Notes under the pieces: generated by a model
What the model saw: the letters and a program-made list of their open reading frames with translations, nothing else
What the model was told of the DNA's origin: nothing
Database searches by the model: none
Position numbers and translations under genes: made by a program
Origin: Ruminococcus sp.
Lineage (GTDB): Bacteria > Bacillota > Clostridia > Oscillospirales > Acutalibacteraceae
Length of the DNA: 9,135 nucleotides
Assembly (NCBI GenBank): GCA_003521625.1
Contig: DPHV01000025.1
Coordinates: 970-10,104, forward strand
Direction of reading: 5' to 3'
Shown here: positions 1-6,250 of the stretch, in pieces
How positions within the stretch are numbered: position 1 is the stretch's first letter
How the letters are laid out: every line of letters starts with the position of its first letter

Positions 1-1040
1 GTCTTGCAGACTCTCGGCCACTGCGGCCACGGGTTATCCTCTGTTCTCTCGTCGGGGAGCTTGGGCATCATTTCAAGCTGTAAAACTGACTTTGCGCCGT
101 GTCTTATGCTTGTGCCTACGCAGTCGTTGCCTGTGTCGCCGCCGCCGATTACCATTACGTTTTTGCCCTTTGCGGAAATATATGTGCCGTCTGTCAGACC
201 GTTGTCAAGCAGTGACTTTGTTGTTGATTTAAGGAAATCAACTGCAAAGTAAATGCCGTTTGCATCTCTGCCGGGAACTTTAATATCTCTCGGATTTGAC
301 GCACCGCAGGCGAGGATTACCCTGTCGTATTCCTTTAAAAGCTGTTCGGCTTTTACGTCCTTGCCTACGTTGACATTCGTTCTGAACTCAACGCCCTCTG
401 CTTTCATAACATCAACCTTGCGGTCGATTACGTGCTTTTCAAGCTTCATATTAGGAATGCCGTACATCAGCAGTCCGCCGATTCGGTCGCTGCGCTCAAA
501 AACAGTTACCGAGTGACCTCTCCTGTTGAGCTGGTCAGCGGCGGCAAGTCCCGAAGGACCCGAGCCGATAACGGCAATCTTCTTGCCTGTTCTTACCTTT
601 GGCGGCTGAGGTGCGGCAAAGCCCTCAATATAAGCGTTTTCAATAATGCCGTATTCGTTAGCCTTTACCGTAACAGCGTCACCGTTTGCACCGCAGGTGC
701 AGGCCTTTTCGCAGAGCGCAGGGCATACACGTGAGGTAAATTCGGGGAAGTTGTTTGTGAGCTTAAGACGGTGATATGCCTGTTCCCAGGCGTTTTTGAA
801 GATGAGGTCATTCCACTCGGGAATGAGGTTGTTAAGCGGGCAACCCGAATATGCGTTGCCTATCATCATTCCCGACTGGCAGAACGGTACGCCGCATTCC
901 ATACAGCGTGCGCCCTGCTTTGACTGCTCCGCCTTTGAAAGGGGAGTGTGGAACTCGTCATAATTTTTTATACGTTCTTTAACGGAGAATGCGGGAGCGT
1001 CCTCACGCTTATAATCCATAAATCCGGTTGGTTTTCCCAT
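1..1040 (-). CDS. gltD: Glutamate synthase small (beta) subunit, C-terminus cut off by window edge
   Basis: This is the NAD(P)H-oxidising flavoprotein subunit of glutamate synthase; it passes electrons through FAD and iron-sulfur clusters to the large subunit. I translated it by hand from ATG at 1040; the frame stays open to the window start, giving 346 codons. The family is usually about 470-490 residues, so the C-terminal quarter or so is missing here. An N-terminal cysteine-rich domain has C46, C49, C54 and C67, then C106, C110, C114 and C116 (CPALCEKACTCG), as in 4Fe-4S GltD proteins. A dinucleotide fold follows with GSGPSGLAAA at about 159-168 and a second glycine motif GGGDTGND at 299-306. 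NPWPQWPRV near the end of the visible part is typical of GltD. It lies 14 nt after gltB in the same operon. Stand-alone GltD-like proteins exist, but adjacency to gltB makes the subunit call firm. NADPH rather than NADH is assumed from the family. Confidence 0.96.
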   Translation of the reverse strand, partial: MGKPTGFMDYKREDAPAFSVKERIKNYDEFHTPLSKAEQSKQGARCMECGVPFCQSGMMIGNAYSGCPLNNLIPEWNDLIFKNAWEQAYHRLKLTNNFPEFTSRVCPALCEKACTCGANGDAVTVKANEYGIIENAYIEGFAAPQPPKVRTGKKIAVIGSGPSGLAAADQLNRRGHSVTVFERSDRIGGLLMYGIPNMKLEKHVIDRKVDVMKAEGVEFRTNVNVGKDVKAEQLLKEYDRVILACGASNPRDIKVPGRDANGIYFAVDFLKSTTKSLLDNGLTDGTYISAKGKNVMVIGGGDTGNDCVGTSIRHGAKSVLQLEMMPKLPDERTEDNPWPQWPRVCK

Positions 1041-1047
1041 TGCTGTT

Positions 1048-1057
1048 CTCCTCCTTA
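1048..1057 (-). promoter_or_regulatory. gltD ribosome binding site overlapping the gltB stop codon
   Basis: Read on the minus strand this is TAAGGAGGAG, a near-perfect Shine-Dalgarno sequence, 7 nt before the gltD ATG. Its first three bases are the gltB stop codon TAA. Ribosomes finishing gltB would therefore sit on the gltD initiation site, which suggests translational coupling to balance the two subunits. Confidence 0.9.
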
Positions 1058-4000
1058 TTTGTTGTGGATAATCTGATAGAATGCTTCGATTCTTGCCTGC
1101 TCGTTGCTCATACCCTTTTCTTCGTTTACGGCTATGGCAGACATCATTCTCTTGTAGTCGTGGGGGATAATTCTCTTGAACTTCGGCAGATATTCGTCAA
1201 AGTTGTCAAGAATTTCCTTGCCCTTTTTGGAGTCGGTAGCCTTGACGTGTTCCTCGATAAGCTCCTTAAGCTCGAGAATTTCGTATTTCTCGGTTACTTC
1301 GGAGAAGAGCACCATTTCCTTGTTGAGCTTGGTGTACAAATCTCTGTCCTCGTCAAGAACATATGCAACGCCGCCCGACATACCTGCGGCAAAGTTTTTG
1401 CCTGTTTTGCCGATAACAACGACACGTCCGCCTGTCATATACTCACAGCCGTGATCGCCCACGCCCTCGACAACAGCAGTAGCGCCCGAGTTTCTTACGC
1501 AGAAACGCTCGCCTGCAACGCCGTTGATAAATGCCTTACCGCTTGTTGCACCGTAGAGAGCAACGTTACCGATGATGATGTTCTCGTCAGCATTGAATGT
1601 TGAATCCTTCGGAGGATAAACAACAAGCTTACCGCCCGAAAGTCCCTTGCCGAAGTAGTCGTTGCTGTCACCGACAAGCTCAAGAGTAAGACCGTTCGGA
1701 ATGAATGCGCCGAAGCTCTGACCGCCCGAGCCGTTGCAGATAACTTTGAAGGTATCATCTGCAAGGGTGTTGTAGTACTTCTTGGTGATTTCCGAGCCGA
1801 AGATTGTACCGAAGGAACGGTCGGTGTTCTTTACGCTGATTTCGATTGTCTTTTTAGTGCCCTTTGCAAGAGCAGTTTTGAATTCCTTGAGAAGTACTTT
1901 TTCATCAAGAGTTTCCTCAAGTTTGAAGTCGTACTTGCTCTTCTTTGTATATTCGATTTTCTCGTTTGCAAAGTCGCAGTTGAGAATGTTGGAAAGGTCA
2001 ACCTCGGCAGCCTTGCCCTCAATGCCTTCCTTGGGCTTGATAAGGTCGATTCTGCCGACAAGCTCGTCAACCGTTTTTACTCCGAGCTTTGACATATATT
2101 CTCTCAATTCGTTTGCAACGAAGAGCATAAAGTTGACAACATATTCGGGCTTGCCCATAAATCTCTTGCGAAGCTCGGGGTTCTGTGTTGCAACGCCGAA
2201 CGGACAGGTGTCGAGATTGCAGACTCTCATCATTGCACAGCCGAGCGTTACGAGCGGAGCAGTGGCAAATCCGTATTCCTCTGCACCGAGCATAGCGGCA
2301 ATTGCAACGTCACGTCCTGTCATAAGCTTACCGTCGGTTTCAATTACAACCTTGTTACGTAAGTCGTTCATAATGAGCGTCTGGTGAGCCTCGGCAAGAC
2401 CGAGCTCCCACGGCAGACCTGCGTTGTAGATTGAGTTTCTCGGAGCAGCACCCGTACCGCCGTCGTAGCCTGAAATGAGGATTACGCCTGCGCCTGCCTT
2501 TGCAACACCTGCCGCAACAGTACCTACGCCGCATTCGGAAACAAGCTTAACCGAGATTCTTGCGTCCTTGTTAGCGTTTTTGAGGTCGTAAATAAGCTGT
2601 GCAAGGTCCTCAATTGAGTAAATATCGTGGTGGGGCGGAGGGGAGATGAGAGATACGCCGGGGGTTGAGTGACGTGTCTTTGCAATCCACGGATAAACCT
2701 TTTTGCCCGGAAGATGACCGCCCTCGCCCGGTTTTGCGCCCTGCGCCATTTTAATCTGAATTTCATCGGCTGATGTGAGGTAACGTGAGGTTACGCCGAA
2801 ACGTCCGGACGCAACCTGCTTGATAGCCGAGCATCTGTTTTCAGCCTTGCCCTTGGTTTCAAGTCTTTCAAGGCTTTCACCGCCCTCGCCCGAGTTTGAC
2901 TTGCCGTGAAGTCTGTTCATTGCTATTGCAAGAGCCTCGTGCGCTTCCTGAGAAATAGAGCCGTATGACATTGCACCCGTCTTGAAACGTCTTACGATTG
3001 AATCAACGCTTTCAACCTCGTCAAGAGGAACAGGCTTGTCGGCATACTTGAAGTCGAACAGACCTCTGATGCTTACGGGATCCATTTCGTCTGAAATCAT
3101 ATGCGAATACTTTTTGTAAAGCTCGTAGTCGTTTGTGCGTGTAGCCATTTGCAGAGTGTGAATTGTCTGCGGGTTATAGAGGTGCTCCTCCTTGCCGCTT
3201 CTGAACTTGTGACTGCCACGTGATTCAAGCTCTGTTGTGGTGCTTAATCCGAGCGGGTCAAATGCGGCTGTGTGGAGTGTGTCTACGTTTTTCTCAATAT
3301 CTTTTATTGTGATACCGCCGATTCTGCTTACTGTGTCGGTGAAGTACTCGTCAATAACGTCCTTGCTGATACCGATAGCCTCGAAAATCTGTGAGCCCTG
3401 ATATGACTGGATAGTAGAAATACCCATTTTCGATGCGATTTTTACAATGCCGTGCAGTACTGCGTTATTGTAATCGTCAACAGCGGCATAGTAGTCCTTG
3501 TCAAGAAGGTCGTCATTGATAAGCTCGTGGATTGTTTCCTGTGCAAGATAGGGGTTGATTGCACTTGCACCGTAGCCGAGCAGTGTTGCAAAGTGGTGAA
3601 CCTCTCTCGGCTCTCCGCTTTCGAGAACGACTGCAAGAGAAGTTCTCTTTTTGGTAGCAACAAGGTGCTGATGAACTGCTGAAACTGCAAGCAGAGAGGG
3701 GATAGCAAGGTGGTTTTCGTCCACTCCTCTGTCGGAGAGGATAAGGATATTTGCACCGTCGTTGTATGCCTTGTCACATTCAATAAACAGCCTTTTGACT
3801 GCCTTTGAAAGTCTTGTGTTCTTATAGTAGAGTATCGGAATAACGGCAACCTTAAAGCCCTTGATGTGCATATTCTTGAGTTTTAGAATATCGGTTGAGG
3901 TAAGAATCGGGTTGTGAATCTTCATAACCTTGCAGTTTTCGGGCTTTTCTTCAAGAATATTGCCGTCCTCGCCGATGTAAACGGTTGTTGAGGTGACAAT

Positions 4001-5602
4001 CTCCTCACGGATTGCGTCAATCGGCGGGTTTGTAACCTGAGCGAAAAGCTGTTTGAAGTAATTGAACAGCGGCTGTGGTTCGTTTGAAAGAACAGCCAGA
4101 GGACTGTCCGTACCCATTGCGGCAATTGACTCACTGCCGTTTTTAGCCATCGGGAGTATAGAGGTCATAACCTCCTCGTAGGTGTAGCCGAATGCCTTTT
4201 GCAGTCTTTTTCTTGCCTCTTTAGAGTGTTCCTCAACCTTTGCATTCGGGATTTTCAAATCCTTGAGGTTTACAAGGTTGCTGTCAAGCCACTCGCCGTA
4301 GGGCTGTTTTGAAGCGTAATATTCTTTAAGCTCGTCGTCGTCGATAAGTCTGCCCTGAACTGTGTCAACAAGGAGCATCTTACCGGGACGGAGTCTTTCT
4401 TTCTTTACAATCTTTGACGGCTCAATCGGAAGTGCGCCGACTTCTGAAGAAAGAATAAGGTTGCCGTCGTTTGTGATGTAGTAACGTGAGGGGCGCAGAC
4501 CGTTTCTGTCGAGTACGGCGCCCATAAGGTCACCGTCGGAGAAGAGGATTGACGCAGGACCGTCCCACGGCTCCATCATTGTAGCGTAGTACTGATAGAA
4601 ATCTCTCTTTTTCTGTGACATTGTGCCGTTGTTATCCCACGGCTCGGGAATTGTAATCATAACTGCAAGCGGAAGCTCCATACCGCTCATAACAAGGAAT
4701 TCAAGCGTGTTGTCGAGCATTGCAGAGTCGGAGCCTTCTGTGTTTACAACGGGGATAACCTTGTCGAGGTCGCCCTTTAAATGCTCGGAGCGCATTGTTT
4801 CTTCACGTGCAAGCATCTTGTCTGCGTTGCCTCTGATTGTGTTGATTTCGCCGTTGTGAACAATCATTCTGTTAGGATGCGCTCTCTGCCAGCTCGGGTT
4901 TGTGTTGGTTGAGAAACGTGAGTGTACCATTGCGATAGCCGACTCATAATCATCGTCCTGCAAATCGAGGAAGAATCTTCTTAAGTCGCCTACAAGGAAC
5001 ATACCTTTATATACAATAGTTCTGCTTGAAAGAGAAACAACGTATGTATCCTCGTTACTCTGTTCAAAAACTCGTCTTGCAACGTAGAGCTTGCGGTCAA
5101 AGTCAAGACCTTTCTTTACGCCGACAGGACGTTTGATAAAGCACTGCATAATTGCAGGCATACAGTCAAGCGCACGCTTGCCGATAACGGTTGTGTCGGA
5201 GGGAACGTTTCTCCAGCCGAGAACCTCAAGACCTTCTTTAGCTGCAATAATCTCAAACATCTTTTTAGCCTGATTTCTTGCAAGCTCGTTCTGCGGAAAG
5301 AAGAACATACCAACGGCATAATCCCTTTCGGAAAGGAGATTGACGCCTATTTCTTTTGCTGCTTTTTTGAAAAACTTGTGGGAAATCTGAAGCAGAATAC
5401 CTACGCCGTCGCCCGTTTTGCCTTCTGCATCCTTACCTGCACGGTGTTCAAGCGTTTCAACAATAGTAAGAGCGTTTGCAACGGTGTCGTGCGACTTTAC
5501 GCCCTTAATGTTTACAACAGCGCCTATACCGCAGTTGTCGTGCTCGAACCTCGGAGAATAAAGACCGCTGTTCTGCGTTTGTCTGTTCTCTGTCTGTCCC
5601 AT
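1055..5602 (-). CDS. gltB: Glutamate synthase large (alpha) subunit
   Basis: This subunit hydrolyses glutamine in one domain, channels the ammonia to a second, and makes glutamate from 2-oxoglutarate on FMN. At 1515 residues from ATG 5602 it is full length for the bacterial family. Residues 2-23 look like a short propeptide, followed by C24 in HDNCGIG, the expected N-terminal nucleophile of the class II glutamine amidotransferase domain (about 24-430). A central domain follows. The FMN-binding synthase domain (roughly 800-1190) has GYDGGTGAAPR from 1045, and C1122, C1128 and C1133 in the C-x5-C-x4-C pattern of the 3Fe-4S site. The C-terminal part holds the glycine-rich beta-helix (GXGXG) domain. 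A TTG codon directly precedes the ATG and could add one residue; the ATG is preferred because AAAGGA lies 9 nt upstream of it. The gene is the first of the gltB-gltD operon and is divergent from glnN. No frameshift or lost key residue is seen. Confidence 0.98.
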   Translation of the reverse strand: MGQTENRQTQNSGLYSPRFEHDNCGIGAVVNIKGVKSHDTVANALTIVETLEHRAGKDAEGKTGDGVGILLQISHKFFKKAAKEIGVNLLSERDYAVGMFFFPQNELARNQAKKMFEIIAAKEGLEVLGWRNVPSDTTVIGKRALDCMPAIMQCFIKRPVGVKKGLDFDRKLYVARRVFEQSNEDTYVVSLSSRTIVYKGMFLVGDLRRFFLDLQDDDYESAIAMVHSRFSTNTNPSWQRAHPNRMIVHNGEINTIRGNADKMLAREETMRSEHLKGDLDKVIPVVNTEGSDSAMLDNTLEFLVMSGMELPLAVMITIPEPWDNNGTMSQKKRDFYQYYATMMEPWDGPASILFSDGDLMGAVLDRNGLRPSRYYITNDGNLILSSEVGALPIEPSKIVKKERLRPGKMLLVDTVQGRLIDDDELKEYYASKQPYGEWLDSNLVNLKDLKIPNAKVEEHSKEARKRLQKAFGYTYEEVMTSILPMAKNGSESIAAMGTDSPLAVLSNEPQPLFNYFKQLFAQVTNPPIDAIREEIVTSTTVYIGEDGNILEEKPENCKVMKIHNPILTSTDILKLKNMHIKGFKVAVIPILYYKNTRLSKAVKRLFIECDKAYNDGANILILSDRGVDENHLAIPSLLAVSAVHQHLVATKKRTSLAVVLESGEPREVHHFATLLGYGASAINPYLAQETIHELINDDLLDKDYYAAVDDYNNAVLHGIVKIASKMGISTIQSYQGSQIFEAIGISKDVIDEYFTDTVSRIGGITIKDIEKNVDTLHTAAFDPLGLSTTTELESRGSHKFRSGKEEHLYNPQTIHTLQMATRTNDYELYKKYSHMISDEMDPVSIRGLFDFKYADKPVPLDEVESVDSIVRRFKTGAMSYGSISQEAHEALAIAMNRLHGKSNSGEGGESLERLETKGKAENRCSAIKQVASGRFGVTSRYLTSADEIQIKMAQGAKPGEGGHLPGKKVYPWIAKTRHSTPGVSLISPPPHHDIYSIEDLAQLIYDLKNANKDARISVKLVSECGVGTVAAGVAKAGAGVILISGYDGGTGAAPRNSIYNAGLPWELGLAEAHQTLIMNDLRNKVVIETDGKLMTGRDVAIAAMLGAEEYGFATAPLVTLGCAMMRVCNLDTCPFGVATQNPELRKRFMGKPEYVVNFMLFVANELREYMSKLGVKTVDELVGRIDLIKPKEGIEGKAAEVDLSNILNCDFANEKIEYTKKSKYDFKLEETLDEKVLLKEFKTALAKGTKKTIEISVKNTDRSFGTIFGSEITKKYYNTLADDTFKVICNGSGGQSFGAFIPNGLTLELVGDSNDYFGKGLSGGKLVVYPPKDSTFNADENIIIGNVALYGATSGKAFINGVAGERFCVRNSGATAVVEGVGDHGCEYMTGGRVVVIGKTGKNFAAGMSGGVAYVLDEDRDLYTKLNKEMVLFSEVTEKYEILELKELIEEHVKATDSKKGKEILDNFDEYLPKFKRIIPHDYKRMMSAIAVNEEKGMSNEQARIEAFYQIIHNK

Positions 5603-5611
5603 CAAAAATCA

Positions 5612-5620
5612 TCCTTTCCT
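5612..5620 (-). promoter_or_regulatory. gltB ribosome binding site
   Basis: The minus strand reads AGGAAAGGA, ending 9 nt before ATG 5602 and 6 nt before the alternative TTG at 5605. The spacing favours the ATG. An 8-bp palindrome TACCGGTA (5623-5630) lies just upstream. Confidence 0.7.
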
Positions 5621-5749
5621 GATACCGGTACTGAATTCTTATATATAATATAGATTTCAGTATGAATTTTCGCCTTTGAAAACCCTATCACGCTCCTTTA
5701 TATAATAGATATATATAAGAGCAAATTCACATATCAGATTTATTTATTA

Positions 5750-5769
5750 ACAGCGGCGCCTGCCGCTGT
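5750..5769 (-). repeat. GC-rich hairpin in the gltB leader
   Basis: A perfect 8-bp stem, ACAGCGGC pairing with GCCGCTGT around a 4-nt loop, stands out in very A+T-rich DNA. In the gltB transcript it is followed by TAATAAATAA, not a run of T, so it is not a standard terminator. Its outer arms ACAGC/GCTGT match the arms of the small hairpin in the glnN leader. It may be an RNA structure or an operator; the sequence does not decide. Confidence 0.55.
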
Positions 5770-5890
5770 ATTATACGAAACAATCTGTTCATAAAGCGAA
5801 TGAAAATTAAATATATTCAATATATATAATATATGAATTAAACGTCGGCACAAAGCTTTGAATTTCTCAACTTTGCAATTTTAGCTTTTC

Positions 5891-5914
5891 AATCCTGCAT
5901 TTTTGCGCAGAATT
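5891..5914 (-). repeat. Hairpin near the 5' end of the predicted gltB leader
   Basis: In the gltB direction AATTCTGC pairs with GCAGGATT (8 bp including one G-U pair) around an 8-nt loop, beginning about 20 nt after the predicted transcription start. There is no following T-tract. It could protect the 5' end of the RNA or be part of a larger fold; function unknown. Confidence 0.4.
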
Positions 5915-5939
5915 CTAAATACATATGACGTGTGACTGT

Positions 5940-5969
5940 ATTATATAACCTGAAACGTCGTTTTGTCAA
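5940..5969 (-). promoter_or_regulatory. Predicted sigma-A promoter of gltB-gltD
   Basis: On the minus strand a perfect -35 TTGACA (5969-5964) is followed after 18 bp by a perfect -10 TATAAT (5945-5940). The expected start is A5933, seven bases after the -10 box, giving a gltB leader of about 331 nt. The nearest alternative is a TATAAT at 5775-5770, which lacks a good -35. Confidence 0.75.
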
Positions 5970-6069
5970 GGAGAAAATACAGAAATTTGCAACTTTTTTG
6001 AAGCAATCATTCATAAAAATACACGTTTTGTTGATTATGTGCAACGATACAAGGGTAAAAACAAGTAAA

Positions 6070-6096
6070 TTGCAAGAATTTTAATAAAACTTGCAA
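6070..6096. promoter_or_regulatory. Perfect inverted repeat TTGCAAG-N13-CTTGCAA, candidate operator
   Basis: The two 7-bp arms (6070-6076 and 6090-6096) are exact reverse complements, each holding the palindrome TTGCAA, with centres 21 bp apart, or two helical turns. The element ends 26 bp before the glnN -35 box and is centred near -75 from the predicted start, a typical activator position. Two more TTGCAA hexamers occur at 5873-5878 and 5987-5992. No known regulator is assigned. Confidence 0.45.
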
Positions 6097-6122
6097 ATTT
6101 TAAAATTTTTTTGAAAAATCTA

Positions 6123-6151
6123 TTGACAAATCAAGAAAATTAGAATATACT
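6123..6151 (+). promoter_or_regulatory. Predicted sigma-A promoter of glnN
   Basis: A perfect -35 TTGACA (6123-6128) and -10 TATACT (6146-6151) are separated by the optimal 17 bp. The expected start is A6158. Such a strong promoter directly before a leader terminator suggests that control acts mainly after initiation. Confidence 0.8.
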
Positions 6152-6164
6152 AACAGCAATGACA

Positions 6165-6180
6165 ACAGCAAGGGCGCTGT
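6165..6180 (+). promoter_or_regulatory. Candidate antiterminator hairpin with A1/G4 hexaloop, glnN leader
   Basis: ACAGC (6165-6169) pairs with GCTGT (6176-6180) around the six-base loop AAGGGC, with A at position 1 and G at position 4. This is the loop signature known for RNA targets of ANTAR-domain antiterminators. Its loop and 3' arm are also the first 11 bases of the terminator stem, so the two structures exclude each other. The usual ANTAR target has two such hairpins; only one fits between the predicted start and the terminator. Confidence 0.6.
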
Positions 6181-6214
6181 AGGCTATGTGCTTACAGCGT
6201 CCTTTTGTGTTTTT
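6170..6214 (+). terminator. Intrinsic terminator (attenuator) in the glnN leader
   Basis: A continuous 15-bp stem (6170-6184 with 6190-6204, two G-U pairs) closes a 5-nt loop TATGT and is followed by TTGTGTTTTT. It lies between a strong promoter and the glnN ribosome binding site, in the same direction, so it should stop transcription before glnN unless antitermination occurs. It cannot be the terminator of an upstream gene, since the upstream gene runs the other way. Confidence 0.85.
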
Positions 6215-6236
6215 AGTCAAATTTTTAGAACTGGAT

Positions 6237-6243
6237 AGGAGAG
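6237..6243 (+). promoter_or_regulatory. glnN ribosome binding site
   Basis: AGGAGAG lies 7 nt before ATG 6251 and 22 nt after the attenuator T-tract, so it is present only on transcripts that read through. Confidence 0.85.
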
Positions 6244-6250
6244 AATTAAA

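Larger units (their letters stand above)
5603..6250. other. A+T-rich divergent regulatory gap between gltB and glnN
   Basis: About 650 bp with no convincing gene on either strand. It holds one strong promoter per direction (gltB 5940-5969, glnN 6123-6151), two perfect or near-perfect hairpins in the gltB leader, the glnN leader attenuator, and four TTGCAA hexamers at 5873, 5987, 6070 and 6091. There is also an imperfect A+T palindrome bounded by ATTCA (5815-5819) and TGAAT (5834-5838), and an inverted repeat ACTGAA/TTCAGT (5630-5635 and 5656-5661) just upstream of the gltB ribosome binding site. Many TATA-like stretches lie between 5640 and 5835 and cannot be told apart from promoter -10 elements by eye. 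Confidence 0.85.

Noticed and set aside
1028..1603. A 191-codon open frame on the plus strand, and other long frames antisense to gltB, gltD and glnN.
   Set aside because: They lie wholly or almost wholly inside strongly recognised genes on the other strand, have no supporting ribosome binding sites I could see, and have low-complexity Ser/Val/Leu-rich translations typical of antisense frames.
5603..5605. TTG at 5605 as the gltB start, one codon upstream of the ATG.
   Set aside because: The ATG has better spacing (9 nt) to AAAGGA and is the stronger start codon; the difference is one residue of a propeptide expected to be removed.
5602..5691. A 29-codon reading frame in the gltB leader from GTG 5691, whose TGA overlaps the gltB ATG (TGATG).
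   Set aside because: The overlap is attractive for a coupled leader peptide, but its AAAGGAG lies only 1 nt before the GTG, too close to work, and no other start exists in frame. The encoded residues show no run of one amino acid.
5770..5775. A second minus-strand TATAAT as an internal gltB promoter.
   Set aside because: No acceptable -35 box lies 16-19 bp upstream, and TATAAT-like strings are expected in such A+T-rich DNA.
5843..5862. A sigma-54-like -24/-12 sequence (CGGCAC then TTTG).
   Set aside because: It has mismatches in both boxes and lies about 390 bp from glnN, which has a much better sigma-A promoter.
5603..6250. A GlnR/TnrA-type box (TGTNA-N7-TNACA), a T-box or a known glutamine riboswitch in the divergent gap.
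   Set aside because: Reading both strands I found no match to the GlnR box, no T-box core (AGGGTGG-ACCGCG type) and no recognisable glutamine riboswitch core.
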